Part shown: positions 22,431 through 35,040 of the stretch, one piece after another
Layout of the letters: each line of letters opens with the position of its first letter
Position numbering within the stretch: the first letter of the stretch is position 1
Assembly (NCBI GenBank): GCA_024500155.1
Contig: CM044869.1
Span: 52,097,898-52,161,897 of the forward strand
DNA: 64,000 bases
DNA from: Chenopodium formosanum
Taxonomy: Eukaryota; Streptophyta; Magnoliopsida; Caryophyllales; Amaranthaceae
Reading direction: 5' to 3'
Program-made: the position numbers and the translations under genes
The notes under the pieces: generated by a model
Database searches by the model: none
What the model was told of the DNA's origin: nothing
What the model saw: only the letters and a program-made list of their open reading frames with translations

Positions 22431-22490
22431 TTATTTTAGTAACAGAAAAAACAAACTTAAATAGCTAGCATTGCTCAATAGCTAGCAATC

Positions 22491-23128
22491 TCAAACCCCA
22501 TCATAGTTTGTTCCTTTTATCAGTTTCACCAATATCCACTCGACACTCTGTAATAAACAAAAAAAAAAAAAAAGTTAACATATGAAATTTTACATACCAA
22601 TAAAGTTATATTACGAGTACATATGAATTACTTACTTGTTGGAGTAGTTCATATAAATCAATCTTCCAAATTGTTCCCTTTGGTTTGTCTTGAGGTTTGG
22701 TTCTCAAAAACTTGTATTCAAACTTGTTGCCAATTGGTTTGCTCTCTCGATCATATATCAAAACATTGTATTTAAATTGCCAATACCCTACACCTTCCAC
22801 CCCTTGTTGGATCTTTTCTTTGAATTCGTTTGAATTTTGTAGAATGAAAAAGTACCACTCACTCCTATCATCAGGTAACCTTAAAACTGCAACATCCATT
22901 TATGAAAGAAATTCAGTCCATATGATCTGTTTTGATCAAATTATGACCTTGTTTATACATTAATCAACAAATTAAAAAAGTAATGTCATAATATTCGTAT
23001 TAATATGCAATTTTTAAATATAATGAAATATTCATAAAGTTTTAAAATGCAAATATAAAGATATTTTACAATTAATATAAAAACAAAAACTGATATGATT
23101 TGATCTGATTACTTCTAAAATAATTTGA

Positions 23129-23210
<82 letters not shown>

Positions 23211-23685
23211 CGTTTATTAAATAGGAAAGTTTTTATTTTTTTATTGAAAAAAAAAGAAGGAAAATTTAATTTTGATGATCACTTCTTTTTTATATAATAA
23301 ACTCTCTCGATCTCTTCTATTATACTTTTTTTTCAGATCTCTCGTCTCCCATAAGTGTTGAATCATGCAATTTTTTAAGTGATGCAACTAAAAAGAAAAA
23401 GATTAACTAAAATTATTTTTTTTTTTTTTAAAAAAAAAAAAGGGCCTTACCAAGATCTTTAGGATGAGTATTGTAAAAATCAGATGCACTGATATCATGA
23501 ATTTCACTTGGTGGAACCGGCTTCAATGTTGCTTTCTTCTCAAGGTATTCACAAATAATTTCGACATCGGTAGGCTTAAACTTGAAACCGATTGGAATGT
23601 CTGTGGTATAGCTGCGTTGTTGCTCTTCATCCGCTTGATTTTCTGAACTTGAGTGTCCCTTATCATTTTTTGAACTTGGGAACAT
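22491..23685 (-). CDS. Small divergent NAC-domain-like protein
   Basis: Three exons: about 23685-23451, 22886-22636 and 22547-22491 (TGA). Junctions: G|GTAAGG, TTGCAG|, CAA|GTAAGT, TTACAG|. From ATG 23685 the product is 180 aa. In-frame ATGs at 23688, 23715 and 23787 would add up to 34 residues, including a hydrophobic stretch; the start is not settled. NAC subdomains can be traced: A (IPIGFKFKPTDVEIICEYLEKK in two halves), B (IHDISASDFYNTHPKDL), C (EWYFFI...GVGYW), D (KFEYKFLRTKP...IWKIDLYEL) and E (VEWILVKLIKG). The usual WKATG DNA-contact motif is replaced by GYWQFKYNV, and there is no C-terminal activation region. It may be a non-DNA-binding NAC relative or a decaying gene. The frame is nevertheless open across all three exons. 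Confidence 0.65.
23130..23210. repeat. (TA)n microsatellite in intron 1 of the NAC-like gene
   Basis: About 75-80 bp of AT dinucleotides between exons 1 and 2. Confidence 0.95.
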
Positions 23686-23789
23686 CATATATACAAATAA
23701 TATTATGCTTAACATATTTACAGTATATAAATTAGGGGTTTTAAGATTAGGAATCACAACAAAAATTGTTGGATTGAACAAGGTCAAGA

Positions 23790-24244
23790 ATTAGTTTACA
23801 GTTTTTTGGGCTTTAACAGCTTGACTAAATCAATTGGTGTAAGCGAAAATCTCGAAATTTGGTAATTGAATTAGTTTTTTGTAGCAATTATCCACGAAAA
23901 GTTTGTTATGCATGCATATATATTAAATTACAATAGAGTTTTATAGTTTTATGTTTTCTTAAAATTCCAATTTTATTTAAATTCAATTACTATTTTTAAA
24001 ATCCGTATGAAAGTGGTTTATCATAATTATTAATATTCTATTATTGCTAATGTACTTAGCATTAAAGATACATTTTTCATATGCAAAAAATAAAAAAAAA
24101 TAGATAACATTCATAGTGTTTTTATTTTTACAGACTGTTTGTAGTTACCATTATTGAGGATAATTATGATTATTAGTGTAGGTAATTACTGGGAAAGGTT
24201 TATTAAAACAAAACATGTTTTATCATATAGTACTTAATATAAGA
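23790..24244. other. Upstream of the NAC-like gene, no feature seen
   Basis: AT-rich sequence that presumably includes the promoter of the NAC-like gene. No clear TATA box can be tied to a start because the translation start is itself uncertain. Confidence 0.4.
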
Positions 24245-25203
24245 TAAATTAATCCTACCTTTCACTAATCATTCAGAATAGCAAACAATTAACTACTTCT
24301 TCAATCCTGTGTTTTTTTTTTTTTTTTTGACAAATTCGGGTATGATAAGTTTTATATGCGGCTGATCGCACCGTACGGCCAGCCCTAATTTTTTATTTTT
24401 TTTTAAATTTTCTCTCTCTCCTCTCCTCCATTTTCTCTTTCTAACTTTCTCTCTAACGATCAATGGCAGCACCGACTTACGCCGACGTCGTCTTCGTCAG
24501 ATCTCCTCGAAGCTCCAACCCAGATCTCCTCGTTTTCGTCGTCGTTGTGTTCCTCGTCGTGGTGATTTTTGGTGGTTTTGTGGGTTGGTAGTGGTGGTTT
24601 TGGGTTCTAGCTCTAGGTTCGTGGGTGGGTTTGGTGGTGGTTTTGTTTCTGGATAGAAGTGCTTCGGTGGGGAGTGGTGGTTTCGTGGGTGGGTAGTGGT
24701 AATTTCGTGAGCTGGTAGTGGTGGTTTGGTGGTTACTAGGTCGAACAGGGGTTTCGTGGTGGTTTCGTCGGTGGGTAATGGTGGTTTCGTGGTTCTTTCG
24801 TTGGTGGCTGGTGGTGTGGTGTTTGGTGGCTACTTTAGCGATGGAATTGGTGGTTAGGTCTGGGGTTACTAGGTCCGGTTAGGGGTTATTAGGTTTAGGT
24901 TGGTGGTGGTTCTGGGTGGGTGGTAGTTTGGTGGTGGGTCAGGGGTTACTAGATCCGATCAAGGGTTACTAAGTCGGGGGGTTACTTAAGGGGTTACTAG
25001 ATGAGTTACATGAGGGGTTATGGGGTTACTTGAGGGGTTACTTGGGAGGTTACTTAAGTGGAGCTATTAGAGGGGTTACTTAAGTGGGGTTACTTTAGGG
25101 GTGACTGATGGGGCACCCTGCCGCACCAAAAGTGCTAGATGAATTAATCCTCCCTTTCACTAATTTTATTATTCAGAATAGCAAACAATTATCCTGTGTT
25201 TTA
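24245..25203. repeat. GT-rich insertion between two copies of a ~60-bp flank
   Basis: TTCAGAATAGCAAACAATTA with neighbouring AATCCT-CCTTTCACTAAT and CCTGTGTTTT occurs at about 24249-24315 and again at 25143-25203. Between them lies a strongly strand-biased GGT/GTG-rich block (24460-25130). From 24850 it contains about ten degenerate GGGGTTACT units. A 42-codon frame from ATG 24463 is too short and biased to call a gene. The flank duplication marks this as a discrete insertion or repair product. Confidence 0.6.
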
Positions 25204-25258
25204 ATTATCTATCCACAGTTTGAGCTCGATTGGATAAACCCTAATTCTAAATCTTATA

Positions 25259-25349
25259 CTACCTCCGTTTCTTAATATGTGCAACAAAGGGGTATTATTT
25301 GTGAGACATAAAATATTCCTTTGTTGCACATAATAAGAAACGGAGGTAG
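25259..25349. mobile_element. Stowaway MITE, 91 bp, near-perfect hairpin
   Basis: TA / CTACCTCCGTTTCTTAATAT...inverse...GGAGGTAG / TA. The two arms match at all but about one of 32 positions. The centre is GTATTATTTGTGAGACATAA. Confidence 0.9.
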
Positions 25350-25429
25350 TATTAAAAAGATAAATTAACTCTCCATTTCAATAATTTCTTTTTTAAAAAA
25401 AAAGTTTTTAAAAAGTTACTCCGTATTAT

Positions 25430-25998
25430 TTATCTACTTCTTCCAATTAGATAGTCGTAGAAGCGACTAGTGAGTCGTATATTCAACTATGATAAAGAAA
25501 ATTGTGAATAATAGATTAAAGTTTCTCCTTAAAAAAAAACATATACGGATCATACAGTTAAAGGTGTTTTTTGTAGAAGATAATATTAAGAGTATCACTT
25601 GATATTATCTTCTAGGAATATTATTATTCTTTATTAGCCACCATAGGTATATTCATTCTTAGCCTTCCCATGTACTATATTAAGCTTTGTAATTCTATTA
25701 ATCAATACAACCTTATTCATCTTCACATTTTTGAGGATTTTGGAGAAAACTAATTATGGGGTCAAATCAACACAAAATAGATGTTTAAGCTTTAAATCAT
25801 AAATTAGAAGAATTGCTAATTGAAAAAAAAAACATCTTAATAAAGATTGCAACTTTAATTCTCATACACACGCACAAACAAACAACAAAGAGTAAAAGAA
25901 AAAAATCATACCAGAATTCTCCAATTGATTTCACCATCACAGACTCACAGTAATTCAATGTGTGATTAAATTGCAATACAATTATTTATTCAATGTAA
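25430..25998. repeat. Diverged tandem duplication, unit A
   Basis: Several blocks in order match 27225-27635: TATCTACTTCTTCCA, ATATTCAACTATGAT, GAGGATTTTGGAGAAA, TTTAAGCTTTAAATCATAAA, GAAGAATTGCTAATTG, TTGCAACTTTAATTC and GATTAAATTGCAAT. Unit A carries a 156-bp solo LTR that unit B lacks. Confidence 0.65.
25572..25727. mobile_element. Solo LTR, 156 bp, copia-like
   Basis: It starts TGTAGAAGATAATATT and ends CTTCACA, with the 5-bp target duplication TTTTT on both sides (25567-25571 and 25728-25732). The homologous position in unit B (about 27350) is empty and reads straight through. The AAGCTTTGTAATTCTATTAA region before the end looks like an LTR R-U5. Confidence 0.75.
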
Positions 25999-26440
25999 TG
26001 GGTCATTTGGAATTTTGGGTCCAAATAGACCCAAATTTGAGGATCTATTATTTTTTAGGTTAATGAACATCATAGTGAAATCACGTTTTGAATATGGGCC
26101 TAAAAATGTCATTTAGAATTATATAGAACTTTACAAAATCTTATACTTGTATATAAGAGGAATATACTTACAAGAGTGTAGTACCTTTCAGGACTTGTGT
26201 ATGTAGAATCTTCCATTAGAAAAAAGTTAGAACATTCTACAGAAGAATGTTCAAGGTTGTAAGGAGTTCTAAAAATAAGGAGTCTTACTCTTATTTTTGC
26301 ATCATCCAAGCAATTGTAAACTCTCTTAAGCATTTCCGTCAAAAAAAAAAAATTCTCTTATGCATTATTAATAAAAACATCCTTTCATAAATCCCTCACT
26401 TACATACTTGTTATATGTCCCTTTAAACGTTCCTCGTTTA
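25999..26440. mobile_element. LTR-like repeat, left copy
   Basis: It matches 28955-29447 over most of its length: AATGAACATCATAGTGAA, GAACTTTACAAAATCTT, GTGTAGTACCTTTCAGGACT, AAGGAGTCTTACTC, GCATCATCCAAGCAATTGTA, AAGCATT, ATAAAAACATCCTTTCAT and TTAAACGTTCCTC. Its left edge falls where unit A stops matching unit B (AATGTAA|TGGGTC). AATAAAA near the end could be a polyadenylation signal. Target duplications are not clear. Confidence 0.5.
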
Positions 26441-27224
26441 GCTTTGAATAATAATAAATATAATACAAAATTAGTACAAATAAATTTTAATCAGTAAAAA
26501 TAATTTCAATTTAAAAAAAATAATAGATAATTTGAATTTAATAAAAATAATTATAATTCAGGAAAAAAAAATGAAGAGATGGCCAAATTATTACTCCATT
26601 ATTTAATATTTCTCTTCTCTACTATATAAATTTATAATAATTCAATCAATTATATATATAAAAAAATGTTATAAAGTATAGTATAACAGCTATAAGGAAA
26701 AAAAAATGGATAAAGTAGCTTTTAAAATTAAAAAAACAAAAATTAAAAAGATAAATCATAGAGAATTAACAAAGACGTACAATTTTCCCTATAAAGGAAA
26801 AAAAGACACAGTACAATTTATTTATTTTTTTAAAAAAAAAAGAAATAACTCTTCACTGATGGCAAATCTCCTAATAGAATATCAAGGTAACAAAAATAGA
26901 AGAAGGGGTCCAAATGTGGCTATCGAAACTAGGGTTTACATATGTGCACACAAAAGGAGTATCCACCGCAATGTTGGTTGTTATATAATCCAACATCAAT
27001 GTATTAAATTTAAAATATTTGAGCGGGGTACGTTTTGTTTGTATTTTTTAAAATAAATATTGTTTATATTTATGTGATGATAATAAAAATTCATTACATC
27101 CTTCATTAATAGAATGGATGTGAATCTTAGGAGGAGGGGAGGGGAGGGGAGGGGAGGGGTGAGTATTGGATTCCATGGGTATAGGGGAGTTAGAACCACA
27201 TAGTTTTATTTAAATTTATTGTAA
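26441..27224. other. AT-rich intergenic, G-rich repeat at right end
   Basis: No gene is supported. The lysine- and asparagine-rich translation of 26706-27056 is what A-rich noncoding DNA gives. The interval ends with the GGGGA array noted separately. Confidence 0.5.
27130..27161 (+). repeat. (GGGGA)n array, possible G-quadruplex
   Basis: GGAGGAGGGGAGGGGAGGGG and two further units give at least five G-runs of 3-4 on the plus strand inside very AT-rich DNA. Confidence 0.8.
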
Positions 27225-27635
27225 TTATCTCCTTCTTCCATCTTTAATTAAGATAAAAGTTAGATATTCGTAAAAGTGATTGATTACTATATTCAATTAT
27301 GATTATATATATATAGGTTCTCGTCAAAAAACATACTAATTGAAAATTTTAACGGTTCTTACGAGGAATTTGGAGAAATATAATAATGAAGTACAATAAA
27401 TACGTACAAAATAGACTTTTAAGCTTTAAACCATAAAGAAGAAGAATTCGCTAATTGAAAAAGACTCATAAAAATTGCAACTTTAATTCACACACAAATT
27501 TAAAATAATTATAATTATAATTATAATTATAAAGAAATCGTATTAGAGTTCTCCAAAACATAAAACTTTTGGTTTCAACTACTATTACAATAATCCAATG
27601 ATTAAATTATAATGCATTACAATAATTTATACAAT
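27225..27635. repeat. Diverged tandem duplication, unit B
   Basis: Partner of 25430-25998, about 1.6-1.8 kb away in direct orientation. It lacks the solo LTR at 25572-25727 and so records the pre-insertion state. Confidence 0.65.
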
Positions 27636-28100
27636 GTAAAAAAAAAAACTATAGTATATATATAAGCAGACATACTATTGGGAAATTTGGTATGTATAAT
27701 ATGAACATTTAATTAAGACAAAAAAAAAAAAAAAAAAAAGGAAAGATAATAACTTACCCGTAAGTATGAGAACGCGTTACGCGTATGATTTTTCAAGATT
27801 TGCAAATTATTGTGGGAAAATTTCCTTTCAAATGGTAAGTTTGAGGTCTTGAGGATGGTTGAGTGCTAGGCATGATTGTTAAAAGAGATTTTAATTATCT
27901 TACATCAATTTCTTTTTTCAAAAAAAAAATAAATAAATTATTTTAGAGTGTTGAATATGTCAAGTTTTAGAGAATCAAACCAAATTTTGGCCCGAATGAT
28001 GTCTCAAGTCATTATAATAAAATATTTCAATAGCTAGTAAGTATTATTCAATTTTATATGGGTTGAAAATATATGATATTAGTTTGATTAAACTAACTAA
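27636..28100. other. Intergenic, no feature seen
   Basis: AT-rich, with an A-run at about 27720-27740. Confidence 0.5.
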
Positions 28101-28326
28101 GTGTCTGTTCACATTTATTGAATTGAGCTGAACTGAACTGAACTGATTGGAGTTGAACTGAACTAAATTGAACTAAATAGAGCCGAAATGAATATTTTAT
28201 GAGAGAAGGAAATTAGGAGCTGAACTGAACTAAACTGAACTGATTGGAGTTGAACTGAACTGAACTGATGGAGCTGAAGTGAACTAAACTGAACTAAAAT
28301 TAGAAATTAAGCTAAAGTGATGACCC
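28101..28326. mobile_element. Tourist-like MITE, copy C
   Basis: It starts GTGTCTGTTCACATTTATTG and ends AAAGTGATGACCC, with TAA target duplications on both sides (28098-28100 and 28327-28329). The body is CTGAACTGAACTGA-type repeats with the block TTTATGAGAGAAGGAAATTA, as in copies A and B. At 226 bp it is longer than the other two, owing to extra internal units. Confidence 0.8.
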
Positions 28327-28954
28327 TAAGACTAAATCAAGCAACAAAATAGATACTTTGACTAACAAAATCAAGCAATAGTAGTATAGCACGAACTAAG
28401 ACTAACAAAGATACTTTGTGTATGGTTAGTAAATAAAATGTTAAGAAATAACATGTAATACATGTAACAAAAAATAATGATAAAGTATTAGTGCATAAGA
28501 AGTATTACTTAAATAATGCTCTGACCAAAAAAAATTATTATAGATAATTATACGAAGGCGATTAAATAGACACAATAATAATACTTGTAGAGCTTATATA
28601 ATTATTTTAGGGTTTTCAAAAACAAAAACAAACAAAAAAAAATTATAGTTGTTTCGTGTCATTATTCATGTGACGCCAAGTCATAATAAATAAATTAGGA
28701 TGACACATGTCAGTAACATGTTATCTGTCTGAGTTTTAATAATATTATGGATAGATAGATAGATTGTGTAGCTCATGTCACAATTCAAGTCCCACACCCT
28801 TTACAGTGTCAATGTGGTTGTATAAATGGTAGGTAACAATCGAGGCCGAGGGAGATGTTCGGGTGTCAGACAACCCCTTACCCTTATAAAGCTTTATTCT
28901 GCTCTAAGGTAATATTTCTAATGAACACGTACCACATTGACAATAACATAATAA
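28327..28954. other. Intergenic, no gene seen
   Basis: A stretch near 28763-28800 (TGTAGCTCATGTCACAATTC) faintly resembles a tRNA-derived SINE head. It is too weak to call. Confidence 0.35.
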
Positions 28955-29447
28955 TGGGTGTTTGAGGGCCCAAATGAAATCCAAATTGGCCCAAACTTTA
29001 AGGTTCATTGTTTTTCGGGCCAATGATCATCATGGTGAAGTGGGATTTTGGATCAGATACGAGGTCCAAATGTCCAAATTGCGCTAAGGTTTGAGAAATG
29101 TCGGCACGAAGCTTCTAGACCTTCCTAGGGTAATCTTGTATATACTCTAAGTACGTGTTAGAATTGTAAAGAACTCTCCGAAATCTTGTATATAAAAATT
29201 GTATACTAACACTGGTGTAGAACCTTCTAGGACTCAGTGTGTCTAAAACCCTCCATTTGAGGAGGTTAAAAACACTTTAGAGTAGAATATTTTAGGTTGT
29301 AAAGAGGACTATAAGTAGGGAGTCTCCCCTTGTTTTTTACATCATCCAAGCCATTGTAAACTCTATCAAGCATTAATAAAACATTCTTTCATAATCCTCT
29401 CTCTTACCTACTTCCTTATATGTGCCATTAAACTTTCCTCACTTAAC
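28955..29447. mobile_element. LTR-like repeat, right copy
   Basis: Direct-orientation partner of 25999-26440 with the same block order and a possible TG...CA outline (TGGGTGTTTGAGG ... ACTTTCCTCA). The two could be separate solo LTRs of one family or, less likely, the ends of one decayed element. Divergence is considerable, and no internal coding domain or primer binding site lies between them. Confidence 0.5.
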
Positions 29448-30676
29448 TTAAATTAGTAACATTATTATGTGACGAAGACTCTTAAGCATTAATAAATAGT
29501 CACACATGTGACATCATGCTTTGGCTCACCTTTACCTTATGATATTTTCTTACGATTTAATAATAATAATTATTATAATTAGCCATAAGTTTGCGTTTCT
29601 TAAAAAAAAAAAAAAAACAAAAGAAATCAAAATCATGTTATATCCACCTTGTACTGTCAAAATAATTTTAGGTTATCAAAAATAATTTTAGTTCAACAAA
29701 AATAAGGTGAAGAAAAAAGGGTTAAAGTATTACTCCACCTAATTTAAAGTTTCTTTTTTAATTCATAAACGATTTTGTTGCAAATTTTGTAGTATATACA
29801 GATTTTTTTTTCCCTTCTTCTTTTGGAAATAATATACAGTTAATTTTAGTTATATTGCATTATAAACAAAATGTAACAACAATTTTTAATTTTTTAAAAT
29901 GTTGATGCACGATATTGATGTGCTTTATAATACTCATCCTAAAAGATCTTGGTATGGATGTTAGTGGGCTGAGTAAAGTAGGAGAGTGTGGGGATTGGTC
30001 CTAGTTTGGGGATGGAATGAATTTTGGACCCGATGTGGAGATGGGAATGGGATGAGAATGTTAGGCGGGAAAGCCAACATCCACCCGCCCCATTGACATC
30101 CCTAATTGTAGTACTTTAAAAATTGCGGTTTTTTATATAATTTGTGGAGATGAGAGGGAGGAAGAGAAAGAAAAAAAATAGACTTACATTAGAATTATGA
30201 TATTGATTGAAAATCTATTCAAATGTCATTAATTAATAGCATTCAAAATATGTATTATATTGAACAATTTTGGTGATATCATTATATTTTTTTAGCATAC
30301 CAGTATATGATGGAACCAATAATATGTATATGCAAAAACTAATAAACTTGTGAATAGGAAACTTGAAATGTCTATTTTGATGTCGATATAGTCATAATGG
30401 TGGACAAAATAAGCTCCTGGAACTAAAGTGCATATTTGAGTCTTATGTACATTCATCTGCATGTGTAGATAACTAGATAGTTGGTAAATGTATAATTCAT
30501 CATATGTTTGTTCTAAATTTATAGAAAGAGAATTGTAATCAATTTAGCTAATGGTCACGAGTATGACACTACAGCTTTGTGGTTTGAGTAAAGGAAGGGA
30601 AAGGTGAGAAATCTATTATTTGGTGATGTATGATATTAGTAAAGGAAGGAAAAACTAATTTTAAACTTAATATATA
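29448..30676. other. Intergenic, possible hAT-like MITE at 29953-30104
   Basis: 29953-30104 is less AT-rich. Its left end (TATGGATGTTAGTGGGCTGA) resembles the inverse of its right end (TAGGGATGTCAATGGGGCGG), a style I know from hAT-type MITEs. No target duplication is visible. The rest of the interval shows nothing. Confidence 0.35.
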
Positions 30677-30979
30677 CTCCTTCCGTTTTTAAATACTTGT
30701 TTCATTTTTCTTTTTCGATCGTTTTTAAATACTTGCTCCATTTTCCTATTTAGAATGCTTTTACAATATTTAATTCATTTATCTCACCTAGTGGACCTAA
30801 CATAAATCATATTTTATTAATTTCATGTTCTCTCTCCTCTAATTCTCTCACTACTTTTGCTTTTTACAATTTTTTATTTTTTCACCTATCCCACTACCTC
30901 CATATTTTATTACTTTCTTCAGTTTCTCCTAAAACTCCGCGTATGGAGAAATGGAGCAAGTATTTAAAAACGGAAGGAG
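30677..30979. mobile_element. Stowaway MITE, 303 bp
   Basis: TA / CTCCTTCCGTTTTTAAATAC ... GTATTTAAAAACGGAAGGAG / TA. The left terminal motif is partly repeated inside (CGTTTTTAAATACTTGCTCC at about 30720). It is longer than the 90-bp copies and shares only the tips with them. Confidence 0.9.
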
Positions 30980-32325
30980 TATTTAACTAGCTTAAGTCCC
31001 GTGACATGTGCACGGTAAGTCTAACTTTTGTAAGAAAATTAATTATATCCAACAAATAAAATTTGATAAAACATACAAATAAAATATATATAAATTATAA
31101 TGTCATAATCTATCATTATTAATAGGTAAAGCAAAAAATTATCTAAAAATGGATTTTTTAGGCTGCACAAACCCGAGAATTTTTCAGGCGAGACTTCGTT
31201 TGATCAGGTCTAGTGGTCATATTAGTAAATACTTATTAATAAATGCATTTTTAAAAAACATCTAAATTCAATCAAACAACAAACTAAACTCTCCACTAAA
31301 ACTATTAGTGAAAGAGCAAATATACACAAAATTACAAATACTATATGCCCTTTTAAATCTAAAAAATCATTTGTCGAACACAACTTTTATTTTATAGCTA
31401 TACACTTATACTATACTCTATAAATCCTTAATTTGTGATAATATGTACGTATAATAGTAAAATTTCAGAAACAAAATTGTAATTAACTTAAATATAAAGT
31501 TTTATTAAATTGAAATTGAAATAAAATATTAGCTAGCTGAGGTATTTTGAAAAAAAAAAATTTGAAGTGATGTTTTAAAGTAATTTGTATTACATCTATT
31601 ACATGAGTCAATTTATTTATTATTACTTTTTTGGCAAAATCTAATAATACTCCATTTAAAAGATAATTAAAGAGGAGTTGAAATAATTATTTAGGTAATT
31701 GTATATAGAATAATTATGAACACCAAATAAAAAGGAATATATATTTGTCACAAAGATAATATAAAAGATTTGGAATGTTATTATTATATAATCAAATATT
31801 AACAAAAAAAAAGGCTTAAAAAGGGAATGGGAGTTTTGGAGGGAAAAAACAGCACCCGAATGTGACACGTGTCACTCCCGGTGTCTGTTTTAGTATTAAG
31901 TTATTGATTGATTGATTCTTTCCTCCCAAATTCCTCCAATTTTGAGAGGAAAGGAAAGGAAAGATTTTGTGAAGGAGGCTTTCCTTCCATTTTCCTTCAT
32001 TTCCTAGCAAATCTCATTTTATTTTTGGAAACAAACAATGGAACCTACTACATCCGTTTCATATTTTTTACAACTTTTGCCAAAAATGAATGCTACACAT
32101 TATTTGCAGCTAATGTATTATTTTCTTTTTAGGTTATTCTGTATCTCTCTCCTCATTGCATACATTCCTAATTTTATCTTTCTATCTTACACTCACAAAC
32201 AAATTTTGCTTAAAAGCCCATGCACCCTTTAAAGTTGCAAAAAATGTGAAACAAAGGTAATATATTTTTCTTTACCTTTCTTTTCTTTTCCTCTCAATTC
32301 ATCCCAACCAAAAAGGGCTTACAAG
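30980..32325. other. Intergenic, no gene seen
   Basis: AT-rich up to 31800. A CT/AG-rich patch at 31915-32010 (GAGAGGAAAGGAAAGGAAAG) and another at 32265-32300 are loosely inverse to each other and could be ends of an undefined element. Confidence 0.4.
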
Positions 32326-32656
32326 TAGAGGTGATCAATGGGCCGGCTAGGCCGTGTTTGGGTCGAGCCAAGGTTAAAATATATGTCCCATTTAACGGGT
32401 CGGGTCGGGCCAAACTTTGGGCCGAAAAATGTGTGCCTAAACCCGTCCAAATAGACGGACCAAACGGGCTTTTTCAGCCAATTTCAGGCGGGGCAAAAAA
32501 AAAAAAAAAAAACTAAAATTGCATAAAATTGATTTCTCAAGCCTGTCCAAATTTTTTGAAAAATCAAGCCGGGTCGGAAAAAGTTGTCCAAAGCCCGCCC
32601 AAAATCGGACCAGGTTGGGCCGGGCCAATGAGCCGAGTTCAACTTGATCACCTCTA
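32326..32656. mobile_element. hAT-type MITE, 331 bp
   Basis: Terminal inverted repeats TAGAGGTGATCAA / TTGATCACCTCTA are flanked by an 8-bp target duplication, CTTACAAG at 32318-32325 and CCTACAAG at 32657-32664 (7 of 8). An 8-bp target and TAGAGGTG-type ends fit hAT. The inside is rich in GGGCC/GGGTCGGGTCG words. It lies about 385 bp upstream of the eS19 start codon. Confidence 0.85.
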
Positions 32657-32683
32657 CCTACAAGTCAAATAATATCGACAATT

Positions 32684-32880
32684 AGATGTTGGTGCTGTGG
32701 TGATAGAAAAAGCTGCATGTTCGATCCTCCGCAATAACAATTGAAAGGGCCTGAAATCTAACCACCTAAAAATGAACAACTAGTTGGCACAGCTCACACA
32801 AATAATTTATGTAGCCAACCCATATGGAGTGGACCATAAAAAAGACCCGAATGAATGAAGCGAATACGGGTAAGACCATA
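32684..32880 (+). mobile_element. tRNA-derived SINE-like element
   Basis: Same family as 5854-6026: TTAGATGTTGGTGCTGTGGT, then box-B-like TGTTCGATCCTCC, then CTAACCACCTAAAAATGA and a tail region with GACCCGAATGAATGAAGCGA. It starts 20 bp after the target duplication of the hAT MITE. Confidence 0.55.
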
Positions 32881-32905
32881 TAAACAAGTCTTATGACCAA
32901 AACCA

Positions 32906-32914
32906 AAACCCTAA
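32906..32914 (+). promoter_or_regulatory. Telo-box in the eS19 promoter
   Basis: AAACCCTAA, 126 bp upstream of the eS19 ATG. Telo-boxes are a known feature of plant ribosomal-protein promoters. The site probably lies just upstream of, or at, the transcription start. Confidence 0.65.
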
Positions 32915-33039
32915 TATCCCCTCCTTTGCCAACAAAACTCGCCCCCTCATTTCGTCTGCAGCAGCCGCTCGTTTTCCTGGGTGAGGAGAGAGAAAGAGTA
33001 AGAGAGAGAGAGTGAAGAAGAACAACAACAACATCAACA

Positions 33040-35040
<2,001 letters not shown>

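Noticed and set aside
24463..24591. 42-codon frame MAAPTYADVVFV...
   Set aside because: It sits in a GT-biased low-complexity block, is short, and its valine-rich tail follows from GT/TC composition.
26706..27056. 116-residue Lys/Asn-rich frame
   Set aside because: Composition is that of A-rich noncoding DNA; no start context or homology recognised.
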